Source: Sweltsa coloradensis (Eukaryota; Arthropoda; Insecta; Plecoptera; Chloroperlidae). From it: a DNA stretch of 64,000 bases. The DNA is taken from assembly GCA_024449915.1 (NCBI GenBank), contig JAMZAV010000110.1, positions 434,001-498,000 on the forward strand, written 5' to 3'. Position 1 is the stretch's first letter; each line of letters starts with the position of its first letter. This document shows positions 34,239 through 44,899 of this stretch, piece after piece. The notes beneath the pieces are model-generated. The model saw nothing but the letters and a program-made list of their open reading frames with translations. It was not told the origin of the DNA and did no database searches. Position numbers and translations under genes: made by a program.

Positions 34239-35064
34239 GGAGGAATTTAACATGAAAATAAGTATTGAAAAGAGTGAGATGTTAATAGTAACCAAGAAAA
34301 TTAAACCGAACCAGAAAAAAGTAACACTACGTGGAGAAGAGCTGTCAATTGCAGAAGAATTCAAATACCTGGGAAGTATTCTGACAAAGGATGCCAAAAT
34401 AACAGCAGAAATATCAAGAAGAATCATACTAGCACACAAATTCTACCAAAGCGTACGAAAACTACTATGGAAAGAGGAAATAACAAACAGATGTAAAATG
34501 ATATTATACAAAATGTACTTTCTCCCAATTTTGTCATATGCATCAGTGACATGGACAATAGGAGGAAAGGAAGAGAGCAGACTGCAAGCAGCAGAGATGA
34601 AATTCCTAAGAAGTGCGGTGGGCATAACAAAACTAGACAAGGTACGAAGCATAACAACAAGAAACAAATTAGGAGTGGAAAGTCTACGAGATAAAATAGG
34701 AAGAGAAAGACTCAGGTGGTATGGACATGTAAGAAGAATGAAGCAAGACAGAATCCCAAGACGAGAATTTGAACGTACATGTGGGGGAGTACGAAGAGTT
34801 GGCCGGCCAAAAGATAGATGGCGGGACCAAATAACGCGAAGCGTCAAAGAAAGAGGGAAAACATGGGATAGGGTTAATGAAGAAAGACTCTGGGAGGACA
34901 GGAAGAAGTGGAGAGAATTATTAGAAATGCCGGTTATGGAAGAAAACGAGGAAGAAGATGAGGGGTGCTGAGCCTGGCTAGCAAGCACTAGAAGATAGCC
35001 CGAGAAACTGGTGACTCGTCACCCCCCGACCAGACGAATGTTGGAAAAGGGTGTTTGATATATA
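34239..35064 (+). pseudogene. RTE/Nimb-like LINE, 5'-truncated copy with target duplication
   Basis: An open frame of 239 codons (34252-34971) encodes the region after the reverse transcriptase core: KYLGSILTKD (thumb), then RLRWYGHVRRM and GRPKDRWRDQI motifs, and a stop. The 3' UTR is short and ends in TATATATA. TAGCTTAGGATTT occurs at 34213-34225 and 35065-35077, a target-site duplication. It is nearly identical to the 3' part of the minus-strand copy in the FANCG intron, so it is a recent insertion. Confidence 0.85.
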
Positions 35065-35077
35065 TAGCTTAGGATTT

Positions 35078-37760
35078 GTTTTAAAACCGATACACGTGTT
35101 TTTTTTTTAAGTAAACATTATGTTTTGAAATCAGTTCAGTGACTGGTCCTAAAAATCAAAAATATTAATTAACAATATGTTGCTGTACTCCCTAGTTCAT
35201 ATCCCACTTCAGGCAGAGGGTTTTTAACTTCTAACATGAATTTTCATCTATTGATTCTTGCAAGCACATCATTTATTCTAGAGTTGAACTCTGGATTAGC
35301 CTTGTGAATACTGATGTCGCACACAAGTGGATTGTATCCATCCATTTGGTTACTATTTACCATTGCAAATACTGATCTCTGGTTGGCCACTGTATGCTCG
35401 TTGATGGTGTCTGTGCCGACGGGGTTGGCTAAGTCTGTTTGAAATTAAGGTCCCCCACTGAATTCAGTGACTGGGCAAACTAAGTATATGTATTTTTTTA
35501 TTTTGACCAGAATCGATCCTCCAAGGTTATGATGTATAAATATTATCGCAATGTTATTCCTCAGGGAAGATTTAAGACTACTAGACCAAGCTAAAAATTG
35601 TAAAGTTTGACTATTTTCCCGGGTCATGGTGAAGCAGTTTTTTGACTCTGTTAATTCATTGCAAATCAGCCATTATAATTTTTTTTTTATTAATTAATGT
35701 TCCCCTTTAAGGTTGCACAGGAGTCTCTATAAAATCGGCACCATGCAGTCTTCCTGCAGTTCAGCTGGAACTCAGTCTACAATAATTGGCATAGGGCCTA
35801 TAATTGGCATTTTTGTACATTATTTTTAATCACGCAACCAAATTTCCTCTAACTTGTGTGATGTACGGTAAACTTTTTTAATGCACCTACTACACAAAAG
35901 CCAAACAGGTTGAAAAAATATATAAATATGAATTATAAAAATGTATAATTAATTATACAAAAAATGTAAACTTTGGGGAAAAATTAAATTAACATTCAGT
36001 TTTGAATGTCATTAAACAAATCTTAAAATTAACAAAATTAAAAGTGTACAGCACACAAGTTCCAACATAAACATTTATCTACAAAATTGAAATTTTTTAG
36101 CAAAATCAATCGTGTTTTATGTTAAACTGCTGAAATACGAATGAATGTTTTGCTGTTATTTTAGGCTTTTACATTGTAAAAAATGTTTTTTGTGACAAAA
36201 CAATGTACACAAGTCAGGTCATATTACAGAGTTTTAAAACGGCATACCCTTTTGTTCCCGAGGACTTCAGTAACACCTAAAGACAATAATATTTTGTGTA
36301 GTTTTGTTTGCAACTGTTGCCAATTCTCTTCTCTCAATTAACCCTGTGGTCCCTGCCTACTGGCTGCATCTAAAACTTTTAAAAACATAAAATAATACAT
36401 GTAGACAACCTACTATTCTTTGTTTGCTAGTTTTGCCTATGTCCTACCTACTTATAATATCAGACTTTCTGCTATAGCCTAAAGAAAAGGTTTACCATAA
36501 AACTCAATAGTTTGTGATGCACACTTTGCACGGCTAATTAGTAATTACCAATAATCTCATAATCATTCTGTTGGTCCCTCATGCTGGTAGCATTACCTAC
36601 CATTAGGCTTACCTCCAAAGATGGTTGGTAAAAGCATTTCTAAAAATAGCATAAAATATAAATGCTCGGTTCTACTTTAGCACATATTGAGCCTAGGAAC
36701 GTAAGGCAGGCCAAAGCAGTCACTTTACGCTCTTAATGGTGTGTAGGTCTACTACCGTACTATAAACATTGTTCACATACAAGCTTTTGGACAAATGACC
36801 CATTGGTTGTAGCAAGATGACTTATTTTATGGTATGTCTACTGAAATGTGTAATACTGTCCCTATGTATCCGAATTTCTTAAATAAGAAGACATCAACTA
36901 AAAAAACAATACAGTAAAAAGGTATGTCTCTGTCAAAACACTTTTCAATGTTCAGTATGAACAACTTGAAAAACATTTTAATGCATATCTTTCCATGTAT
37001 TTGTTTTTCATTTTTAAATAGGCCGACTTTATTTTAAGTACTGGTACCATAATAAATAATTTGTAACTCGTCCATTAACAGTTTCCGTGAACAATTTTGT
37101 ATTAGCTGACACTATCAAGGAGCTAGATCAACGAACACCTCGGGAACATTGCCTTGGGTGCTTGCAGGTGAATGCAGGTGATTGTAGGCCCTACCTTGCT
37201 CTGCAAAGAAAAGTTTCATGTTTTATCAACTAAAATATTGCTTTAGGCCCGCCTACACAATATGTTGATGGTCGAACCTGGCAATGTTTAACATGATGGG
37301 GCCTAATGAACTTGTGCTTTACGTGTGTTGTTAATTTTTTTAAATTTTAAAAGGCTTTATAGATCTGAGGCGATCTTCAACATTAAAGCGCCCTAAAACT
37401 ACTACTAACTAGTAATAATAATTAAGTCATCCGGTATGAATTTGGGACCATTCTTTACTTTAAATAGTTTAAATTGACTTTCGATCACATGACTATATTG
37501 TAGGACATGCTTCACCAGGGAGAGTGAAAGGTAGACTAGGGCACTAGGCCTAGGTAGGTCTACCACTAACTAATATCGACTCGCGAACAATTCCTTCCCA
37601 TTCTACTCGCATAGTAAAATCGTAACTTGCATGGGCTAGCAAAGGGTTTGGGGCAAAGTCGCAGCTGCCAGAGGTAAAAAAATTGCCATCTTTGAATGCC
37701 TAAACATGTTTAAACATGCAATTAGTCCCATCAGATCACATTAATTACTATTGGATTTAT
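35078..37760. other. AT-rich intergenic DNA, no gene seen
   Basis: About 2.7 kb of AT-rich sequence without coding frames. Some may be 3' flank of the copia remnant. Nothing specific can be supported. Confidence 0.5.
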
Positions 37761-38269
37761 TCAGTTTATGTTGTTTTTTTGCTTTCTGCTTTCCCAAGAG
37801 ATTGCACATCCTCCAAGTACAAAAACAAATCCAGTAAAAGATTTTCTATCCAAAGAACAATTTCCCCAATCTGCATCAGCAAATCCTTCAAGTTTAACAC
37901 AGTCTGTCTTCCTGTATAAGACACAAATCCTTTGTTTTTGTAAATATCTTAGGACCCGTTTAGCACATGGGGATCCAATGAGATTCATCATAGCAATTAT
38001 TGAATTGGCTGAGCACACTTACAGTGTGTGTAATATCTGATCTGCTGATTACAGAAAGATGCATTAATGAGCCTATCAGTTCCTGGTAAAGCAATGAATG
38101 ATTTGGGTATTCTCCCTTGGGACAATTTTAACCCCACATCCATTGGAGTGTTTAAAGGTTTACAATTAGTCATTAAAAATCTTTCAAGAGTTTTTTCAAT
38201 ATAAGATTTTTGGTCTATCTTCTGAATCTCCGTCTTGTAGCTCTGGCTGGCCATCAGATTCATGGTCAT
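37761..38269 (-). pseudogene. Ty1/copia retrotransposon fragment (RT end to RNase H)
   Basis: The first frame (38269-37997) contains KTLERFLMTNCKPLNTPMD and KLS, the end of the copia reverse transcriptase. After a frameshift, the frame at 38018-37761 has AKRVLRYLQKQ, L.GFADADWG, DRKSFTGFVFVLGG and AISWESRKQ, the hallmark start of copia RNase H. The order is right, but the reading frame is broken and no LTRs are seen nearby. Confidence 0.85.
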
Positions 38270-38779
38270 TCACTTAGCTGTTTCTGACAAAACATGGTTA
38301 ATACAATCTGTAATTAACTTTTATCTTTAAACCACGTAAACTGAATAAATCCAATATTTACAGACACCATGACATTCATTCATTGAATGTTATTCTACAA
38401 GTGATATGAAAGTCAAGATTTTATTGAGTGATAATAAATAATAGCCTAGCCTAAGTTAATAACCAGCATTATTTTGACTAGGATTATTTTTAAGGGTCGC
38501 AACCTATCAAAAGTCACTTGCAACTTGTGAATAGATTTTTAGAGGGTTGCTAATACATGGTACATACCTAGTAGAATATAGTAGGCTAAGTGCAACTAGC
38601 CTACTTTTGAAATAGTACCTAGTCTAACTTAGACTAGGGTCTAATAGCTTGTCATTCTAGCCCTAATTGTTTTGAAACTATTTCTTTGTTTGCTGGACAA
38701 AGCCCACACAACCGATGAGCAACAAAAACAATAACATTTAGCTACAGCTCTATAAATAAATTAGGTTCCTAGTTGTAGT
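38270..38779. other. Between copia remnant and galactosyltransferase stop
   Basis: Probably partly 3' UTR of the minus-strand galactosyltransferase; no further feature seen. Confidence 0.4.
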
Positions 38780-39784
38780 CTATAAATCTACTAATATCCA
38801 TGTATAAAGTGGCTGATGGTCCAGTTTTATAACTGTATAATGTAAATTGTTTATTCCATCTGTTTCCACACGTTCTCTTCCTGACAAGAGATTAGCAAAG
38901 CGATTTTCACTAGGTAGTGCTTTGGCATGTGCCAACATGATATATCTGGCAATTTCAGGTGCAAAACGACAAATGTGCATATCTTTATGTGCCACACGTT
39001 CTTGAAAATCATCGTCCTCACCACCCCATCCATAATAGATGTTTGAAAACCCGTTAACCAATTCAAATTGTTTTCGCTGTATAGCAACAACGCCACCAAA
39101 CAGTCCACGGTATGGCAAATTATAACGAAATGTATTGAGGCTGGATGACATGTGTCGTGGTTGGTGTGTACATGCATACACATTGCTGAGCTTCTGTGGT
39201 ATCAAGTCAACATCATGAAATATAAAGCAATGGTATGGAAATATTTTGGAAGCTTCCTTATAACCAATATTGAACAATTTTGCACGGTTAAAGGCTTCCT
39301 TGGCACTTTGTTCGACAACAACAATCCTGTAATTCATCATTTGTTTCTGAAGGAAAGGGTGCATGTATGCTAGAAAAGTATTGAGCTGTGAAGAACGATT
39401 ACGGTAAGGAATAATAATTGCCACTTGGTGCTGTGACACACAATCTATTGGCTGCCATGCCCCACCCTCTTTTACACCAAGGTTCGTAGCCATAGAAGCT
39501 AAATCAGACTCACTTACAGACTCGTCTGGATACATTAATTTATCGTCCGCCACCTCGGGCAATAACGAACATAGGGGTACGTTTCGGTCAGCAGATGACT
39601 TTAACGCAAGCGGAGAAGGGTCTAATTCGTTAATAATATCGCTTTTCTTGATGTAATTGTACGTTGATGCAAACCGTTGTGGGTGAAGTAGAAAAGACAG
39701 AAGCACGAATAGAAGTATTAAGATGAACAGTTGTTTCAGTGCATGTCGATGTTGGTAGAAAATAGCACGTACCTTCGACAACAT
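38780..39784 (-). CDS. Beta-1,4-galactosyltransferase (B4GALT1-4-like), single-exon CDS
   Basis: This 334-residue type II Golgi protein has a short basic N-terminus, a membrane anchor at about residues 18-33, a stem and the GT7 catalytic domain. Family landmarks are all present: VAIIIPYRNR (121-130), FNRAKL (165-170), the metal-binding DVD (191-193), FGGV (229-232), GWGGEDDD (252-259) and the M-x-x-H metal pair (M283, H286). Cysteines 115, 186 and 205 match family disulfide positions. The C-terminus (DGINNLHY ... PLYTWILVDL) matches B4GALT1-4 types more than B4GALT7. It would transfer galactose from UDP-Gal to terminal GlcNAc. The ATG at 39784 precedes a normal anchor, so I take it as the start. 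The CDS has no intron, unlike vertebrate B4GALT genes. The exact paralogue is not resolved. Confidence 0.93.
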   Translation of the reverse strand: MLSKVRAIFYQHRHALKQLFILILLFVLLSFLLHPQRFASTYNYIKKSDIINELDPSPLALKSSADRNVPLCSLLPEVADDKLMYPDESVSESDLASMATNLGVKEGGAWQPIDCVSQHQVAIIIPYRNRSSQLNTFLAYMHPFLQKQMMNYRIVVVEQSAKEAFNRAKLFNIGYKEASKIFPYHCFIFHDVDLIPQKLSNVYACTHQPRHMSSSLNTFRYNLPYRGLFGGVVAIQRKQFELVNGFSNIYYGWGGEDDDFQERVAHKDMHICRFAPEIARYIMLAHAKALPSENRFANLLSGRERVETDGINNLHYTVIKLDHQPLYTWILVDL

Positions 39785-42078
39785 ACCTGTCTAAGTCATG
39801 ATAATGTTATTTATGAAGTTAACCCAGTTAACCCTACCATAGCCTAAAAATATGCTACTTGACAGTTTCACTCTTCAACAACGACTCCATTTTGTATCAG
39901 AGTGAGTGACGCGGTAACACTGGTCGCAGTACAGGGTCGCCAACTAATTAATTATTTGATATCGTTTGGAAGGCAGTGTATTTTTATTGATTTAAAACAA
40001 TTTGAAACATCTTCGAAACAGATCCTTCCGTTTGATTGGATATTGCTTTACGTCCTTCCGATAAGCATTGTCAAGTTTCTTAAAGATATTACCTACACAT
40101 TGAGTTACTTAAGACTAGATACAATGATATTTAATAATTGACTAGATATAAGCATTGATTAAAGAAGGCGATAATGAATAGGCCTACTATAAAATACAAT
40201 ATATTATATAGGCCTACATGCGTTGGCTTAATTTTTGACTACTTTTAACATAACATTTACTTTATTTTATTTACAATAACATGAAATGGTTTATTGTCAT
40301 AGTAGGCCTATCTACATTTTGCGAGAGGTATTTACAGAATGTGCATATGCCTACTATAGTTACTTCTATTTAATTACAATGTCTTACACCTAAGTTAATT
40401 TATAAATTGAAGCACATTTCTATTTTCTACCATCAGGGGTAGGCCCTACTTTCATACTTGATTTTCTTGAGATCGTCCACATTGTAAAAACATTTTTCTA
40501 TTAAGTAACTTCTCAGTTTTCATTAAAACAATAGTATAATCAGGTTTGAGACATTTTATATATTTTCGCTCAGCTTCTCCTGCTATTGACTGGTATAATC
40601 GGTGGGGTTTTAATTCATCCTTCCTTTTGATTATTCATTCCTATTCTTGAATTCTATGTTCTTGCCTTATTCCCTTCGTCTTCTGACCATTGCCCTTCAA
40701 TCTCTCTCTCGCAGGCTCAATGAAGCTTTGCCTCTGCTACCCTCTTCCCTCCCTTTCTTTCTCTCTAATCAGGGTTAAACCATTGGCAGCAGCTTTAGTG
40801 ATTTTTTATTTTCTCCCCCCCCCCCCCCCCCACTCTGTCAGGCCATTCCACTCCACCACCGTTCTGGCCAGGTGATCATGCAGGTAGTTAAACAGCATCT
40901 TTCCTGCATGAACAGGAGCTTTGTCAATTACCTTTAATTTAGTAGCCTACACATCATGCATAGGTTGTCCCTGTTCCATGTATTGTAATGACGCCAGAGT
41001 TCCTCAAGAAGAAGGTATCATGATGCCGGTGTTCATACACTATCGTAGCGTAGCATAAATGTACCAGGAAGGGGCAGTAAGGATTTCTAGGGATTTAAAA
41101 TATTCTTTACATGATTGTGTTGAATATTTGAACATCACTCTCATACAAATAATAAGATAGAGGAATAAATGGTGAATTTTTATTAAACATCACTAGGATG
41201 TCGCGTAGGAAGGAGAGTCCCCCCACTTCAGAATGTTTAACATCCAGTTTGCCGCGTTCATCCCCACGGCTACAATCCTGAAAAACTTGTTCCAGTGGCA
41301 GTCAGTACCGGGTAAATATAGAGTGCTTACTTTTGGTTTTATTGATTGTCATTCATCAAACCCACGACTTGAAAAAGAGTTCCTATGGAGTCGGTAGCCC
41401 CCCCCCCCCCAATATCACCCTCATATATGTTAAGGAAAAAATTAGTTTTTCCCCTATATTTCTGAAAATAATTCACATATTTTACTACATCAAATTAATT
41501 TTAGAAAAGATTCAACCTTGCAAAAATTAAAAATTAGTCAAAATGTTATGAACATTGATATTCGTGATGATTAGATTTTGATTTATTCGAAGATAGAACC
41601 TAATGATTATAATATAAAGAAAAAACAGTTTCAATATGTTGTTATTGTTGTCTCTCTCTCCTGCAGTTGATCATAGATGGCCAAAATGGCGAGGTTCGAT
41701 TGCACACATCGTTCTTCCACCTAGCCAGTGGCCGACTTTAAAATATCTTAAAGACTAACAACAGCACAAACTAATTAGTTAATCCATTGTCATGAATCAA
41801 ATCAAAGATAAAAATTATAAAATAAAGGTAGAAAGTAGGCCAACCCAAGTTTGATTTTTAAGTTTATATTCCCTTCGAGAAGTTTAGAACTAGGTCAAAC
41901 ATTAAATTTTTTTGAACTACTTGACTTCCTTACCACAGGAACACATTTAATAACTCAAGTACTAACAATTTTACACAATTTTACATAATATTAACAATGG
42001 GCTTACATAAGTTAAGAAGCCTACACTTTATTTCTTTGCAACTGTACAGTATAATTGAACCTAGTAAGTGGTTTGGAT
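39785..42078. other. Intergenic DNA upstream of the galactosyltransferase
   Basis: Should hold the promoter and any 5' UTR exon of the minus-strand galactosyltransferase, but no core motif stands out. It contains poly-C runs (about 40817-40832, 41399-41410) and the LINE fragment listed next. Confidence 0.45.
40590..40880 (-). mobile_element. CR1/L2-like LINE 3' fragment
   Basis: CCATTCCACTCCACCACCGT with preceding CTTCCCTC/CTCTCGCAGG words parallels, in the same order, the 3' part of the CR1-like LINE at 57950-58150. Frames are broken and the poly-C run has been inserted. Confidence 0.45.
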
Positions 42079-42668
42079 CAGGGCATCGAACCAAAATTAT
42101 ATTTATTTTGGAGTTTTTGGTTCCACACAATTATTTTGGTTCGGTTCGACCTGTCTAAAAATAACGGTTTGGTTGGTTATATTTAACATTTTATAAGGCA
42201 AAAAATATAAAAAAACAAACAAAATTTACTTTTTACCAATAGATGTCCACAGCTATCTATATTATCAGCTATGCTTACCTGACTCAATTGTCCACATGTC
42301 TAACAGTCCCCCAGGAACGCTATTACTAAAAAGTGGAAACTTTAAAGTTGCAATGAAGTAAGCACCCGCAAAATTTGTATTTACCTAAAGAGTGGTAGGT
42401 AGGCCTACAATGAAATGCACATCATTGTACCCCTTTCCATTGTCAACAACACGTTGAGGTTGGCATATTTCCTAACAAAGTGGTTGGAAGGTGCATTATG
42501 AAAGAAGATATGGGCTGGATTTGTAAAAGAAAAATTTGCTTCCTTTTTTTTTATTTGGCAATTTTCAGACTTTGTGATTTTGTTTTCGGTTCAGGCACTT
42601 TCTTATTACAACGGTTTTCAGTTCAGGAAAAAAATGGGTTTTTATCGGTTTTCAGATTCGATGCCCTG
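42079..42668. mobile_element. hAT-type MITE, CAGGGCATCGAA ends, TSD GTTTGGAT
   Basis: The ends CAGGGCATCGAA and TTCGATGCCCTG are flanked by perfect GTTTGGAT at 42071-42078 and 42669-42676. Subterminal words TTGGTTCGG/GGTTTTCAG echo the TIR. It is non-coding; the frames at its right end are chance. Confidence 0.92.
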
Positions 42669-42676
42669 GTTTGGAT

Positions 42677-43067
42677 TTTACTATCTTTCGGATAATTATG
42701 CATTCCTCTTGTATTTTGAACATTTTCTAAAGGCGACTTTCGTACTTTACTTTGTACTTTATTTTGAAAAGACATACAGATTTATTTGGTGCTCTTTATG
42801 TCAAAGGCAATTCGATCCAAAGTCTAGGCCCATTGTACCAAACACTGGATATTATGCTCAGTCATCTCTTTCTTCTCTCGTTTTATGTATTTTATAAACC
42901 TATCCCTACAGTCCATTAGGCCCAGTTGGCACTTTCAGGCCATATAAACATCAGTTTCTAGTGTTATATTTTAGTGCCAGTTAGACTTGGTTTGGACAGA
43001 CTATAGTAGTAGGCCTATGACAATAATTTGACCAACTTTTCTGCAATTGCTATTTAATGTTTTTGTT
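42677..43067. other. Intergenic DNA, no gene seen
   Basis: Short interval between two elements; nothing recognisable. Confidence 0.4.
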
Positions 43068-43445
43068 AAGGCTGGTGTAGGCCTACATACTTTCCGAAGG
43101 TTTAAGGTTTATGGATTATGGTCTAAGAAATGTTTCTTAATAACGTTTCTAGTATGCACACTACCATTGGCCAGATTTGTGAGAGCTCGCTTCTCATTGC
43201 TGGGTTTAGGGTTTAGTGTATAAGAGCTATCGAGATGAAATATTTTTATCTTGTTAAACCTTAGACCCTAAACCATAAACCTTAGGAAATCATGTGAACG
43301 CGATAACGCTTTGAGCACGTTTCCAACTTCGTTAAACCATAAACCATAAACCTTAGGAAGTTATGTCCGGACCTAAACACATTACAAATTTATGGAGCAT
43401 TATAAGTCAATACTTTAGACCAGTTTTGAAAGTTGACACCAGCTA
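43068..43445. repeat. Inverted-repeat element (GGCTGGTGT ends), low confidence
   Basis: The left GGCTGGTGTA and right GACACCAGC ends are inverted, and inside them ACTTTCCGAAGGTTTAAGG pairs with CCTTAGGAAGTTATG. Additional TAAACCATAAACC words are repeated inside. No clear TSD is seen, so the type is open. Confidence 0.5.
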
Positions 43446-44235
43446 TTTATTATTTAGCATTAACAACACAATCTACCGTTTCAACAAACCATTAAAATAA
43501 TAACTACGAAAATTACAGGTTACAATACTTTATTTGAAGACATTTTTACATAGATTACACTCACGGTTTGAAATAAACCTCTTTACATTGTAATGTTTCC
43601 TTTATTGAATCATGCTGATTAGGAACAAAATACATTTTCATACACATTGTACACATAATAGTATATACTTCAGAAAGTTTACCTTGTTTTAAAGCTTTAG
43701 GCACACAAATGGAATCACATTGAAATTTAAGGCAAGCCAACCCTTATGATTCTCACAGAAAACATGCATGTAGGCTCACTTAAAACTCAACCATACCGTC
43801 GTAGCACCCTTCGAGATATTCAAAACCCTATCACAGCTGCACAAAAATTTGCTTCCAACTATGTATATAGCAAGTAGCAACCTGGTTAAGAAACTTGAAG
43901 CTTACTGAAGTACTGCGAGTACAAACTCAACTCTAAACAATTATTTTTCCTGAAGATCTAGCATTTACTCCAAGCAAGAAGCAAAGCTTCAAAGGTGATA
44001 GGGGCAACACTGAACACAATGGCTTCAAAGCACTCAATAAGCTAAGAACATACAATTCAATAATCAATACATACGGTGTAAAGCTTTGTTACATAAATTA
44101 CTACACATCTACTGATGATACCAAGTGTTGAATGCAGCCTGGGTATTTATGGGGTGAAATAGGCATGTGATATGGTTTTAATAAATAATGAAAAACTGGA
44201 ATTTTGTCGTATGTCAAGATGTGTCCCGCATGAGT
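43446..44235 (-). other. Probable 3' UTR region of the UCHL3-like gene
   Basis: Non-coding, AT-rich sequence immediately downstream (minus strand) of the UCHL3 stop. No poly-A tract expected of a processed retrocopy is evident. Confidence 0.4.
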
Positions 44236-44742
44236 TTAGGCAGCAGTAAGGGCCACCATGGTGAAGTTGAGGCTGTCTGGATCACGTTCCATGTACTGCT
44301 GGCACACCTTGGCAGCATCTTCGAGCAGAGTATCAGAACTAGTCTCACCGTGGTTCACGGGAAATGCTTTCCTTCCATCAAGCTCATACAGGTGTCCATC
44401 CTTGTGAATGAAAGCCACAAAGTGGTGGCCAACAGGGTCATTCACATCGGGAGCTTCTGTCTGCCCCTCTTGAGCCAACTCAGTGTGGATGCTGATGATC
44501 CCTTCGGCCTTCTGTAGCAAATCTCCACGCTCATCTGGAGTCATCGACTTGGAATCATCCATGAACTGCTTCAAGTGTCCGTCGCCCAATTGAATCGCAT
44601 CAGTGCTATTTGCCACACTATGGATGAGAGCAATCGTACCGCATGCATTGTGCACCACTTGCTTCAAGAAGTACACGTCATCAGACACCACATTTCCCTG
44701 CTCAGCTAGCTCAGCTTCTTGCAGAGCTTTGTAGCTCTCATA
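44236..44742 (-). CDS. UCHL3: Ubiquitin carboxyl-terminal hydrolase UCHL3-like, C-terminal exon only
   Basis: The frame reads YESYKALQEAELAEQGN ... VYFLKQVVHNACGTIALIHS ... GQTEAP ... GHHFVAFIHKDGHLYELDGR ... PVNHGETS ... AAKVC ... VALTAA and stop. The C12 peptidase catalytic set is present: Q in LKQ, the nucleophile C in NACGT, H in GHHF and D in ELDG. GQTEAP and the ERDP-LNF...LTAA ending favour UCHL3 over UCHL1. I place the exon start at 44742 after a possible acceptor (CACTGATAAG); the frame stays open a little further upstream. About 75 N-terminal residues are missing: the FANCG stop is only 158 bp upstream, so no room exists for normal 5' exons there. It is either a last exon of an interleaved gene or a 5'-truncated retrocopy. 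Confidence 0.85.
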   Translation of the reverse strand, partial: YESYKALQEAELAEQGNVVSDDVYFLKQVVHNACGTIALIHSVANSTDAIQLGDGHLKQFMDDSKSMTPDERGDLLQKAEGIISIHTELAQEGQTEAPDVNDPVGHHFVAFIHKDGHLYELDGRKAFPVNHGETSSDTLLEDAAKVCQQYMERDPDSLNFTMVALTAA

Positions 44743-44899
44743 CTTATCAGTGCATGGAACATTGCATTGATGCAGATCAAAACCAATAGGAAATAGTGTA
44801 AGTCAATTTGTTGGCTGCCTACTGAAGGTAGGTAGGCCTACTATTTGTGAGGACATGCACTATCTTCAGCAGAGATTTTTATTTCCGTAGACAGAGAAA

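Noticed and set aside
36000..37700. Possible genes in the long AT-rich interval before the copia remnant
   Set aside because: No frame above about 60 codons with coding character and no convincing splice-consistent exons.
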